Origin: Kwoniella bestiolae CBS 10118
Lineage: Eukaryota > Basidiomycota > Tremellomycetes > Tremellales > Cryptococcaceae
Direction: 5' to 3'
Length of the DNA stretch: 64,000 nucleotides
Assembly (NCBI RefSeq): GCF_000512585.2
Contig: NC_089246.1
Location: forward strand, 558,001 to 622,000
Positions 35,307 through 46,901 of the stretch are shown here, in pieces (position 1 is the first letter of the stretch; the number at the start of each line of letters is the position of its first letter). The translations under genes were made by a program, and so were the position numbers. A model generated the notes under the pieces. It did no database searches, was not told the origin of the DNA, and saw only the letters and a program-made list of their open reading frames with translations.

Positions 35307-36509
35307 ATTGGGCAGCGGAAGTAGTATAGGACTTTGTACGATAGGCGCAGTCGAAGGTACGATTTGCCAGAAGTATCGTGTTCACACAGGTCCTCTCATA
35401 TGCTTGATCATACAAGCAGCGATTGGTTTGTCCGTTTGGTGCTCCGAAGAGCCGAGGTGGTCGGGGAGTACTTGAATGACTGCCGGGTGGTCCGTACCGA
35501 GTATCCGGTGGGTGAACGACATGGCTGACAGAGGTGTGGTGGGGCAAGTATAGGTGGTGTGTGGATCGAAGCCAAAATTATCGCTCAATAAGAACGATAG
35601 AAAATGAACAATTTACTTTGATCGATAGGTGCTGATTATGTCCATTGCTTAGCATCCGTTGGGGGAGGTGGGAACATGAGAAGGGAGATGTCAAAGACGA
35701 AGGAAAGGAGGCGGATTTCCTGTTCTAGCATCTCTGAGGCATGCAGGGAAGTTAATGTTGCTCTTGTGCTTGTAAATCCTGCTGCAAGCATTGAAGAGTC
35801 CCTTCTAGCTTGTTTGACCGAATTGAAGAAATACTCGATCGTTGCCGGGTGTCTAAGCAGTTGAGGATAACGTGAGTCACCAGCAATGAGTGTAAGTTGA
35901 GCCTACCCACTGTGAGAGACAATTGAAGATCGCGTCGAACTCTGAAACAGCTTCGGCAGCGACAGCTGTGTTTTTCGAAAGAGCTTGGGAATACCATGCG
36001 ATATAGTTTGAAGGACAATCACCTCCCATCAGCTTCAAACGTGCGCATCTCGTCCTATATAAGTAAGAGTCTGGTGATATGTTAGTCTTCCTCTTCGTCG
36101 AATTCGTCGCTGAGCTTGTGAGGCTTGTTTCCCGTCTAGATGCACGCACTTCTTCATAGCCATTTGATCTTTCATCACCTTGAGCGTAATCATCCTTCGT
36201 ACTTTGAAAGGGTCTTGTAGGTAATCAAAACCGCGGTCGAAGAGTATCCCAGTTGAACCCAAAGTACTCCAAGCAGTACAATCGCAAGAAACGAGTATAT
36301 CCCTGTGTCGAGGGGGCCTTCAGGCATAATATCTCGGATTCGGAGTTGAGGAAAAAATGTTCGGTCTAGTAGCCCTTTGGAGGTGATCCGATTTTCGAGT
36401 CTCGTGATCGTCGGAGTAGCGTGATCATCGGGGTAGTGCAAAATATCTCGAGCGTGCACCTAGCAACTGTGTGATCAGCGCGATAGAGTGCCAAAGAGGC
36501 GGTCGAGAA

Positions 36510-36720
36510 CCTACAGCTCTGAGCAAATGACCGAGGTGGGGCCGATGGAGAAGGAGAGGACAGGGGCGGAGCGAGGGGGAAAGGAGAGCAAGGACGGGAG
36601 GAATGGAAGAGAAGGGGAGGGGTAAGGGGATGAAAGGGTGACACAGACAGGACAAGAGTGAAGGGAGGGGAGAAGGAGATACGAGAGAGAGGGAGTGAGT
36701 AGAACGAACGGCAGAGGGAC
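36510..36720. repeat. Purine-rich tract on + strand
   Basis: About 200 bp consist mainly of G and A in irregular GGAG/GAGG/AAGG runs, the complement being CT-rich. The ORFs through it are translations of this bias. Such tracts can form non-B DNA. Confidence 0.7.
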
Positions 36721-37224
36721 GTAAGATCGAATCAATTGACCAAACGGGAAATCAGTCGCTCGATTCTTCGAGGTAAGTTGATCCGAGGATCGCGTGGCAG
36801 ATGACCGAGGTGGATGAACGGAAATTACGTACTTGTTCTTGCGTCATCCAGGCTGTCAGGGCACTGCATTGTTATGTTCTTTAATCAACACTGAAGTGTC
36901 TCTGCGAGTTTTGTTGACTGATTTGAACAATAGATTATCATCATCGGACACCTGAGGGGACAACGATGGCTATCAATAACAAGCGCCTCAGCAGCGACTC
37001 TCGAAAACCTGAACAAGGCGCCACACTTGTGTGTTCCGCAAAGTGGTTTTCACCCAAGCACGTTTGATCTCGCTGCAAGTCCCAGAACAGATAAAATACG
37101 TCTGCCGCAGGCAGACAGGTAAGGCAGCAGAGTATGATGCACGCCAGTCCGAGGAGTCTCGAAGCTGGAACCGAGGATCCCGTAAGGGATCTGAGGGCCG
37201 GCGGAGAGGCTCTGAGGGCGGCGT

Positions 37225-37310
37225 GCTCGCCTTCCTCCAAACGGATTGGATTCACTTCGAGACCAAACGAGAGCGCACAAGGCAGTCGGTCCGGATCGGA
37301 TAGTGGTTAT
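37225..37310 (+). repeat. 86-bp inverted copy of tRNA-Ser 5' half and flank
   Basis: These 86 bp are the exact reverse complement of 37660-37745. The copy includes the tRNA acceptor 5' strand and D-arm and 64 bp of the tRNA's upstream flank, oriented plus. Downstream (37311 on) only a short remnant CCGTTGCT resembles the tRNA, so it is a truncated tRNA copy, not a complete one. The pair forms a 350-bp-spaced inverted repeat. Confidence 0.9.
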
Positions 37311-37585
37311 GACCGTTGCTGCGTGCCTGTTCTGAGGTCCTGGACTCAGTGTGCTGCAGAGTTGAGCAGACGGCTGTCCGAAAATGACAGGATATGTTGA
37401 GACTCTGAAGGCATACACAACCTCTGATAAAAAGCCCAATTCCGCCAATTTACTTCAGATTTTCGCCAATCTTTCGCTCCAGGTTCGACCAGACACCTCC
37501 ACAAGACGATACACAAGTGGCACTTAGGTCCCATCGGACACAAAAACCTCTAGGCGCCTCCCCCCAAGAAAAAGGAATTTCCAAT

Positions 37586-37681
37586 CGTCCGAAGTGAGAT
37601 TCGAACTCACGAGCCTCTCGGCATTGCCTTTCGAATCTCGAACATAGCAAAGCAACGGAATAACCACTATCCGATCCGGAC
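37586..37681 (-). tRNA. tRNA-Ser (anticodon GCT) with 15-nt intron
   Basis: Acceptor GTCCGGA pairs with TTCGGAC (one G-T). The D-arm has GGA/TCC, the anticodon stem TTGCT/GGCAA encloses loop TTGCTA plus A, and a long variable arm GCC/GGC marks a class II tRNA. T-arm GTGAG/CTCAC is perfect; the discriminator is G, as expected for Ser. Anticodon GCT reads AGC/AGU. The 15-nt intron follows position 37. Confidence 0.9.
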
Positions 37682-37745
37682 CGACTGCCTTGTGCGCTCT
37701 CGTTTGGTCTCGAAGTGAATCCAATCCGTTTGGAGGAAGGCGAGC
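37660..37745 (-). repeat. 86-bp inverted repeat, tRNA-bearing arm
   Basis: This is the partner of the 37225-37310 arm. It overlaps the 5' 22 nt of the tRNA-Ser and its 5' flank. It matches the other arm base for base. Confidence 0.9.
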
Positions 37746-38399
37746 TACAGACAATTTTCCACCACAGATCAATTAGCCCGATTAGAGTTTGTGCGCGTCG
37801 GGCGCCACCGCCTAAAAATGCTTGGACCCTGAATATTCGGTTCCGCACGCGTCTACCGTTGTGCATGCATTCCAGTCAACTCATCGATGCATTTCAACTT
37901 CACTGATGCTTGCGTATTCTCGAATCATATGACTCTTACATGCAGCCTTCATCTCGACCATGGAAGAGGAGATACAGGGGTGGCAAGCCACCCCCCATCA
38001 TCCATCATTGGGTTTGCATCTCGGGATTCCTAAGAAGGGGAGGAAAAGCTGGGCAAGACAACATGATCGATCTGATGATCAATCAAAGGAACCTTAGAAA
38101 GTGAACAGTGCGAAGGTGGGGAGATGATAGTCAAGCTTAGTACCGTGAACGAACGTTGACTGTGATTCCTATCTTTTTTCCTTTCCTTCTTTCTCAACTT
38201 TCCACAGTATAGATGATATCCCTAGAACAAGCGAGCCACGAAGGTACAAGCAACCGATCCAAATCTCTGTACCGGTGAGCTAATGAACCATTTGTCCGCA
38301 GCTTGCTAGGGGAGAAGGAAGGTGGAGAGAGGTTGACGTCGCTGATCCGCCTTGCATATGTCACCTAGATATCGATACTGTTGACTTGCTTTCATCGGA
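37682..38399. other. Intergenic, tRNA-Ser to F-box B3 copy
   Basis: No gene seen. Begins with the tRNA-Ser 5' flank (inside the inverted repeat) and ends with the upstream region of B3. Confidence 0.6.
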
Positions 38400-39556
38400 A
38401 TGACACATTTGACTTCCTCATCCAGATTCCTCGACCTTCCTGAAGAGATCCATCGCAACATCTTCCACCATCTCTCAACCCGTTACGACTTGCTCGAAGA
38501 AAAACTACCCTTACTTCTCAAATTGATGAGATGCTCGAAGAAGGCTTACAAAATATATGGTAGATACCTGTATCGCCACTTGGCATTTACAGAGTATGAC
38601 ACGAAAAAGATGCTCTACGGGATTGCTGGGAGATGGCTAGGAAAGGAGATATAAAATTAGTCCATGGACTGGAGAGATATGTAAAGAACGACAGCTTCGA
38701 CATGGAAACTTGTTTAAGAATGATGAGAGAAAACGTCATACTCGATCTACACTCAAAATTCGAAGCTCATGTAAGGAAATTTGATCTCCTCCAGCATGCT
38801 CGGCACCTCACATTCCCACACATCGGATTCCTCGCCTTCATTAGAAAAAATATCGTCTGTGAAGATAATCCTAATTCTGGTCCCGCAATCTCGCTTTTGC
38901 CCCATCAGACCTTCGCAAATGTTACAGACGTCACCATCGAATACACTGTCATGAGGCAAATCGATTGCGATGTAATCGATTGTCCGCCCACTTCCCCATT
39001 TGTGCGTCCTATTCGCCTGTGCGTTCACGTCCAACACAGGATCTGGGGACCATTGGGTCAGATCACGGGCGATCAAGCAAGCTGGGACAACCTCAGGAAG
39101 TGTGTTGACTTCCTCCTACCAGGATGGAGAGATTCAGTCAAGGAAGTCAGTTGGCACGATGTTCGTTATTTAGAAAATCCCCAAAGTATACCTCATCAAC
39201 AGCAGATTTCCAGGATCTTTTTCTGCTCTACTGTCTCTCCGCGATCTACGATGGCGATATCAAAAGTGCCCTCTCGACTCACGCTAGATGAACACCACGA
39301 TTGCCTTGATCTGCTGTTCAACAACCTTAAACCGGCTATCATCAAGCCTTCCGCCTCAGTTGAACCATTCAAAGTCAATCGAATCAAAATCGGTCAAAGC
39401 ATTCCGATCCATTACATTCAACTGTTGGAGTTTATCGAATACGCTAGACACAGAGTGGGATCAGAAGAGAGATTGGCTGAAGAAGAGGATTTCCTCGAGG
39501 CCGGGTGGTTCGATGTTACACAACAACGGGACTGTATGTTGTGCGAGGAGTATTGA
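38400..39556 (+). pseudogene. F-box-like family B copy B3, frameshifted
   Basis: The plus-strand family member. It begins MTHLTSSSRFLDLPEEIH, then LMRCSKKAYKIYGRYLY, and closes early at 38654. The family sequence resumes about 8 codons earlier in a different frame (MARKGDIKLVHGLERY from 38633) and runs open to 39556 with VRKFDLLQHA, RPIRLCVHV, LLPGWRDSVKEVSWHDVRYL, LKPAIIKPSASVEPF, LEFIEYARHRVG and a final CMLCEEY. In B1 and B2 the corresponding place is GI--W, whereas here the frame breaks right after YGI, consistent with loss of about one base. A sequencing error would make it intact. The rest is well preserved, so decay is recent or absent. Confidence 0.7.
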
Positions 39557-41255
39557 TGGGTGGGCCAAGGCCGCATCAGATCTAATAGGTGAGGGTATAT
39601 CATGATGTTGTCATGTAAGTAAGGATGCGAACCTCTGCTGATTATGCTGAGCTTGTCAGATACAGTGAACGAAGCAAGGCGGAGGTTGCAGGGTCAACGA
39701 CGAGACGATGATATGTTGACTGGTACATTGTATATGAATCTATCTACCTGAAAAAGGAACATCATGTATATCTCTACAACCCAATCAACCTATCAAACAA
39801 TCATCTTCCTGCGTTGTTCATCCCACACTCGATTTATTATTGACCCACCCCCTGCAACCTTCATTCCATCGATGTTGATGCTTCACAAGCCCGAACATAA
39901 TATGTCTGACAGCAGAGGTCTTTCTACATCCCCAATTGCAAGGGATTCTCCCTCGTTCATGTTGTCTTGTATGTAGAATTCATGAGGTGATGCGAAGTGA
40001 TCTCTGAGTAATGATTACGCCGTAAAGTCAAGCGGACGAGCGTCTTTGCCCATCTGCCACTGAACGGGACGACCTTCTCCACTTTACGGAACACATGAGG
40101 CACTAGTGTCAGTAGAACAAGTACGACAGACAGTCGACTCTGCCTTGCATGAAGAGCTTCTCTCTCTCTCATATCGTCATCTCAATCCACCAACCATAGA
40201 TGACCGCTTCTATGTGTTGTATAGTCGGGAAGTAGTTTGAGATTGAACGGTCAAGACGAATTACCGGAGGCACTGTATACATTACTGTCACATGTCAGGA
40301 TACGAACAAATGATATGCTCGAAATGACCAATGCCTATCACTATACTTGTAAGATTGACCACGTCAAAATCCTTGAATCGTCAATCGAATCCCGTAATTT
40401 TCGCTTTCGGCGGCTATTTCTTGTGCACCCAAACGGTATCAAAACAAACGCTGAAGATGCACTGAACCACTTTTGCGTAGCTGGTCTCCGGCGTCACGTT
40501 TCCTCCGCCCATTACCGGATCTCTCCCTCGTAAAGATAGGAAGATGAGCATACTTGCCCATCCAGTCATTGAGCGGGACTGAATATTTGAAAGTGGGCAT
40601 GAGGGAGTTCCGAGAATTCCTTATCTTTCCATTTTTCATTCATTTGTGGCGCACCAAACCCAGGCACGGGGGTTGTCTCGCATGTGTCCGCTTGGTATGA
40701 GAGATAAGCTCATGTCCGAGAATTCGGGTAAATCCTGTACCAGTACCAACAGTCAGAGATAAGAGAAGGATGAACATTACGAGTTGCATATGAGATAGAT
40801 GGCTTTTTCCCATAGTTCAGGAATGAGTTGGTATAAAGGGTAAAAGAGATGAAAGCGGGAGTGAGCTGCTTGTATAGATCGCCGAATGGGGCTAAAGGAG
40901 GGGGGAGGGATCGTCCCACACATGGTGAGACACACTGTTGCCATCAATTCATCAAATCAGATCTGGGGTCGTGTCTGTTCTGATGAACATGGTCTGTGCG
41001 AGGTGTATGATTGGTTGGAATGCTGTGCAGTTGAGAAGAGTACAATGATCTGGATGGAACCGAATAGCCGAGTGGGATGAGCCATTATCGTGTATACTGT
41101 ATATATTATATATGTATATATACTACTGTTAATTAGTATGTCGAACACTTCTTCCTCTTCTCTTCTCCAACCTCATCATTCTTTCTATTCTCAAAAACAA
41201 ATACTATCCTTTTCCTACTTGTTATTCTCCTCCTCGTCACCTATAACCACCCACA
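39557..41255. other. Intergenic, B3 to amine oxidase
   Basis: 1.7 kb with no gene supported on either strand. The final ~160 bp are rich in TATA-like and CT motifs and are the likely amine oxidase promoter and leader. Confidence 0.55.
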
Positions 41256-44200
41256 ATGTGGTCCTCCACTCTACCCCTCCTCGCTCTCCTGGGCAGCACC
41301 CTCGCCCTACCCCAACCCAAGATCTCCTCAATCCGCAGACCAGGCTGGCGACCTAACAGACGTCAACTACCCACTGACTCGGTCGATACCTCCTCTTCGT
41401 CTCCTACCACCACCGCACCAAAAACCAACATCTGGCAGTTCTTGACCAACGACGAAGCAGCTGATGTGATCAGTTTCCTCCATTCAAAAGAAGACCTCAA
41501 CCTCACAGCGGTGGACGATGCGGGTGATTGGGATAACACCATCATGGTTGTGGATCTTTTGCCTCCCAATAAAACAGATGCGTTGAATTTCTTAGATGGA
41601 GAGGGTGATAAACCTGAGAGATGGGCTTTGGCAAGTTTGCTTTTCGGTGCTACGGAAGAACCCTACGCTCAAGATTGGGTGGTTGGTCCTATTCCCATTA
41701 CCAACGATTCGATGTACTACCCTTACACCTTTGGTACTCATGCTCCTGAAGCTAAGATCAGAGTATACGATATGGATGGGCACTAGTGAGTTTTACGTTG
41801 AAGCGGATTGAGCTGACGAGAAGTGGCCTCTTCACCGATACTGCCATGCAAATGAAGGATATCATTTCGGATGTGTTGAATGGTGAGTCACAGGGTATTT
41901 GAACCGAGCTGACGATATCACAGCTACCATCGACACTGAAGAAGACCTCGAAGAGACCTTTGACATGTGGGGTATTGACCCACTTTGGCATGAGAAGGAT
42001 GAGGATGGGAATGATCATGTGATTGACTGGGTGAGTTCTTCCTCTTGAGCGACGGAAATTTGTGCTGACGATTACACAGGTTGGGTTCTGGCGATATCCC
42101 GCTACTCGACAAATGAACAATGGGTCAATCAATTTCGACGGCGAAACCCTCCTCCCTCAAGGTCTTTACATGCAGTTCGACATCACCGGCCGAGACAAGT
42201 CACAATGGAAATTCCTGGGTGTTTTGTACGGTGACGAGTACTACACTTCTATCGACGAGTTCAGATCCGCTTGGCAATCTTCTGATTTCCAGAAGTACAC
42301 TCCTAACATGGGAGAAAAATGGATCGAAACCGATAGGACCGGTAAGAAACTCGACTTCGATGAAGAAGTACCTCCTATGAGCGTTCAACCAGGTGGTCAG
42401 CGATTCAAAGTGGACGAGGAGAATAAATATGTAGAATGGATGGATTTCACTTTCTACCTCACGTAAGTTCTCGCACACCTTTGGTGAACTCGTGCTGATC
42501 TTCCTATAGATTCACCCGAGACACCGGTATGCGACTCTATGATATCAAATACAAAGGTCAACGAATTATCTACGAGCTCGGTCTTCAGGAAGCTGTGGCT
42601 CATTATGCTGGAAATGACCCTGTCCAATCTGGTACATCTTACATGGACACCTACTACGGTTTCGGTCCATACGCCTTCTCCCAAGTACCGGGATATGACA
42701 TGCCGCTATATGCTTACTGCATGAACACCTCTTTTCATGCTTCTGAGTTGTCCAAGGTGGGTCTACAGAACTGTTTCAGCGACAATCTCAGCTGCTAACT
42801 TTACTACAGTCCCACCGATGCGGTATCTCGATCTTTGAGTCTGACCTCAACCACCCTATTCAACGACACTCCACCCAGTCTTACGTATCTGTCACCAAGG
42901 GTATCGCTTTGACCGTGCGAAGTATCTCCACCGTGGGCAATTACGACTACAACTTTGATTACAACTTCTACATGGACGGTACTATCGAGACTGTTGTGCG
43001 AGCGTCCGGTTACATCCAGTCTGCTTATTACGCCAAGAACGACGAGTATGGGTATCATATCCATGATGGGGTGAGTAATGCACCTTCGAAAATGATAACT
43101 TGCTGATAGGCCCGGTAGCTCTCTGGATCTATGCACGACCACGCGCTCACTTTCAAAGCGGACTTCGATATCTTGGGAACCAACAACACCCTTGTCAAGC
43201 ATGTTATCGAAGCGGTTGAGAAGGAGTATAAATGGCACAAGGGTCCAAGAAACACCATGCATATGTATAGGAAGGAGGTCGCCACCGAGGATGAGGGTAA
43301 AATGGTGAGTGATCGATAGGCGGGGATGCCCCGCTTTGTGAGGCTAATTCAGTCTCTCTAGAACTGGTCTGCCAACGGTCAAGAGCAGGTAATTGTAGTC
43401 AACAAAGACGCACCAAACAAGTACGGCGAACCTCGAGGATACAAAATCATGCCCAGTCGAGGTGGTGCGGGTATGCACCTGACCATCACCAACTCCAGCA
43501 ACTTGCTCAACTCTGCTGGTGAGCTTACCATAGTTCTGTGGAACTCGGACACAGGAGCTGACCAATTCTGTCAGGCTTCGCCACACATGCTTACTACGTC
43601 TCCAAGTACAAGGACTCAGAGTTGAGAGCTTCTAGCGCTTGGAATGATTACGATACTGCTAATCCTCTGGTAAGTGATGAACACTAGTGTTCGATTCTCA
43701 ACGATCAGCTGACATTGATCCTCCAGGTAAACTTCGATAAATTCTTTGACGGAGAAAACCTCCTCCAAGAGGATTTGTGAGTGCTGCCCCATGACTTCTA
43801 CCAGAATTTCTCGATACTAATTTCTACGGCTTCAGGGTGTTCTGGTTCAACTTGGGAATGCACCACGTTCCACACACCGGTGACTTGCCAAACGTAAGTT
43901 TCCGATTCATGATAAAGCGAGCTTCGAAGCTGAAAGAACCCCTACCAGACTGTCTTCTCAACCGCCCAAGCTGGTATGGTCCTCACCCCTCACAACTACC
44001 TCCTTGGTGATCCTTCTAGACAGACTTCTCAGCAAATCAGAATCGACTATGACGAGGGAGAAGTCAGCGATGTGTACACTTTCGACAGTCAACAGGCATT
44101 CGGCGAGATCGATCTGGTGAGTAAAATGTTACTTACAGCACTAGCAAAGAGAGACTCATCACTGATCACGCCTTCTTGTTACAGTCGCAAGTCACCTGGG

Positions 44201-44438
44201 ATCCATACACTTACGCTGGTGATGTCGCCGTAAGAAAGTTCCCATACGATCGTGAGTATGGCTTTCCGACTACATCGCTTAAATGAATCCCGAATGTGCA
44301 CTGACGCTGCTGTCTTGTGTCGTATCCAGCTCAAAATCCATTCGAAGATAGTGAGTTGAAAGCTTCTTTTGTGAGGTTTGAGGTTTGTGAGAGATGTACT
44401 AATTTGGCTTGTTTCACCTAGCCGAATCGATTGTCTAA
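41256..44438 (+). CDS. Secreted copper amine oxidase (topaquinone type)
   Basis: About 15 exons, ~800 aa. The start MWSSTLPLLALLGSTLALP is a signal peptide with an Ala-Leu-Pro cleavage region. The cofactor motif GNYDYNFD holds the Tyr that becomes topaquinone (N-Y-D-Y). Copper ligands appear as MHDHAL and MHHVPHTGDLPN. A conserved DTYYGFGPYAFS precedes the active-site region. The last exons are tiny and end TESIV at 44438. The enzyme oxidatively deaminates primary amines to aldehyde, NH3 and H2O2, here probably outside the cell. The intron at 41787-41823 is just 37 nt; the exon 1 acceptor was chosen as AAG (41823) because the earlier AG would make a stop. Confidence 0.93.
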
Positions 44439-44910
44439 AGGATCGCAGGGGGTAAAAGTACAATTTATATAATTATGGACGATAATCCGGCGATCTCATA
44501 GGAGTTATAATATAATTGGTAAATCCGATTCTCTTTAAAAGGTATATAATCAAGTATGTGTGAACGGAATGAAGCAAAACAAAGGGAATATAGTATAATC
44601 ATGCATCTCAATCTCATGTACTCGAGTATCTCCTTCTCCTGCAGTGGCGGACCACCTCCACCGGATGGATCAGCCGGGAATTACCGATTGCGGAATTTGA
44701 TCCCGCCGGACTGTCAATGGTCAGTAGTGACGATGAGATAGCAGATAGATCCTGATGTTGACAAAGGATTACGAGTATCTTTGTATCTGACTCGATAGAC
44801 CATAGATAATCTGATAGCAACGATTGTACTTGGGTGGGGTCGCTCTCTATCGTCATATCTTTAGATCAGAGCGTATCTTGCAGGCACAATAATCGGTACC
44901 AAGTGAAGAG
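44439..44910. other. Intergenic, amine oxidase to M24 peptidase
   Basis: 472 bp with no gene seen. Both neighbours are plus, so it holds one 3' end and one promoter. Confidence 0.6.
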
Positions 44911-46901
44911 ATGTTCTGTATACCTCCTCATCTGCAGGAAGAGGTCCACAGACCGCGATATGATCACCAATTCTTAGCATTCAGCATTTCAGATGACCAA
45001 CCTTTACTCAAAGCTAGGACCCTTGTGCAGATAGATAACCCAGTGTATTTGGGGGGTGTAGAAATTACGGAACCCTCGCAGTGGGGGAAAGGTGATTTGG
45101 AGAAACAGGTCAGTTGGTTTTCTCTCGTCTTCTGATGTCAAGTACTTTATTGATGAATGACTGTCAATAGTCATACGATCTACCCCGCCGCTCACCGAAG
45201 AACAAGAAAGGGAGGATACCTATCCTCTTCAGAATAGGATTGATCTTATCATTCTTCATCCTCCACCTCATCCTCCACCCTTTCTCCCTTTCCCTACCCT
45301 TCTCCAAACACATCTCCGTCCCACCACTAGACCCATCTTTCATATCCCACTGCCATTCCCTCCTATCACCCCCTGATGGACTATACGCTACTCGCCTCGA
45401 TAAACTCTCATCAATCCTACAAAATGGGGTCGCGTGGATATCGGAGCCATCCCCCTCCACCTCGTATTTCACAGCCTTCTCACCCTCCTCATGGCACCTA
45501 TCCGAACGACCCTTCCTAATCGCCATACATAATTCCAGTATAACCATCCTCACTCCCTCCTTTGAGACGCTCCGAGCGAGCTTGGTTGTTAATGATTTAC
45601 CATTGGAAGTGAGAGAGAAGGTAGAATGGGTAGAATGGAGGGAAGATGAGTCGCCCTATTCCGTTTTATCATCGTATCTCGCCCAGAGGGGTGTAGGGGG
45701 ATTTATGTTGGATGATGGAGTCAGGCAGTTTGTAGGTAGAGGATTGAAGAGGGACATGAAGGCGGAGAACAAGGGGGGATTGGAGGATGAGATTAGGGGA
45801 TTGAGGGAGAGGAAGGAGGGGTGGGAGGTGGGACTGATGAGGTGTGCTAATCAGGTGGGTTGTTTCATTGCATCGTACAAGGGTGTTTCCATATTTCCCT
45901 TCGATTAGATCTGAACATGCTCGGTGATATCTATCTATGGACAAGGGAATCGCATGACATCGTGAAGCGGAAATGGAAGGGTCTGGCTAAGATTTGGTCC
46001 TATAGTTCACCCTGCATGCGATCAGGAAGACAAGACAGCGGATGTATATTGGTATAAGCGAGTCTCAAACTAGTAAGATCCTAGAGGAAGAGATGGGTAG
46101 GACGGGGATGGTAGGTGGTGAGGGATTGGTCCTGTTTGGAGGTCAGTCGACTGCGCTTGCGTAATTTTTTTCTGTCTGACACCTGACTTTGGACGTGGAT
46201 AGAAAATGCCGCTCTTCCACATGGGTCGGGCACGGATCGGAAATTGACGAAGAAGGATCTGGTTCTGATCGATGCGGGTGGGAAGTGGGGTGGGTATGTG
46301 TCGGACATCACTAGGGTGAGTATCTCTGGAGTTGACTGAACATCACCTTGATATACATCAGGTTAGATTCCCACGATACACCCATGCTAATTCGCCCTTA
46401 TTGCTTCTACAGACCTTCGCCCTTCCTTCATCCACCATCCCCAAATCACACATCAAACTATGGGAAACCGTTCGTCAAGCCCAAATCGCACCATACGAAC
46501 TACTCAATTCATCAAACGGAACTCTCACTTTCGGTGATCTCGATAAATCTGCTCGTGCGGTCGTATCAAATTGGAAGAACGGCGATTCCCTTTCCCTCTC
46601 AACCTCGAAGGACAGTATCGACTATAGCATATTCACCCATCGACTGGGCCATGGAATAGGCTTAGAAGGACATGAATCGCCTTATGTCATCCAAGGACCG
46701 CAGGGTGAAAGGGAGATCGAGGTTGGGAATGTGTTCAGCCTTGAACCTGGGATATATTTACCTTCAAATGGTCACGAAGTGAATGGATTAAAGGGCATTG
46801 GAGTGAGGCTGGAAGATTGTGTTGTATTGACTCGAGGGGATGATGGGACGTGGGGTGGGGAATGGTTATCTGGACCTGTTGAGGGGTGGGGAGATATCTA
46901 G
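44911..46901 (+). CDS. Membrane-anchored M24 metallopeptidase (Xaa-Pro type)
   Basis: Five exons (44911-45108, 45171-45854, 46006-about 46138, about 46200-46315, 46413-46901), ~540 aa. A charged N-terminal ~65 residues is followed by GRIPILFRIGLILSFFILHL, a single type II membrane anchor near residues 80-105. Then comes a creatinase-N-like domain and the M24 pita-bread fold. Metal ligands: LIDAGGKWGGYVSDITR (two Asp), HRLGHGIGLEGHESP (His), SLEPGIYLP (Glu) and VRLEDCVVL (Glu). These fit Xaa-Pro aminopeptidase/dipeptidase, which release residues before proline. Membrane anchoring with the catalytic domain in the lumen or outside is inferred. Confidence 0.85.

Larger units (their letters stand above)
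35022..37585. other. Gene-poor region
   Basis: No gene model holds across it. Short ORFs at 35750-36460 on the minus strand are broken and overlap in ways that do not splice well. It contains a hairpin at 35278-35306, a purine-rich tract at about 36510-36720, a small hairpin at 37100-37116, and a tRNA-Ser half copy (37225-37310). Confidence 0.55.

Noticed and set aside
35750..36460. Minus-strand gene from short ORFs (hydrophobic segment near 36250-36300)
   Set aside because: Frames overlap without clean GT-AG joins in phase, and no recognised motif; could at best be a remnant.
36366..36735. ORFs on the minus strand through the purine tract
   Set aside because: Composition bias only: Ser/Pro/Leu-rich translation of CT-rich DNA.
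37225..37400. Second complete tRNA-Ser on the + strand
   Set aside because: The copy has only the 5' part; no anticodon stem partner, variable arm or T-arm can be folded downstream.
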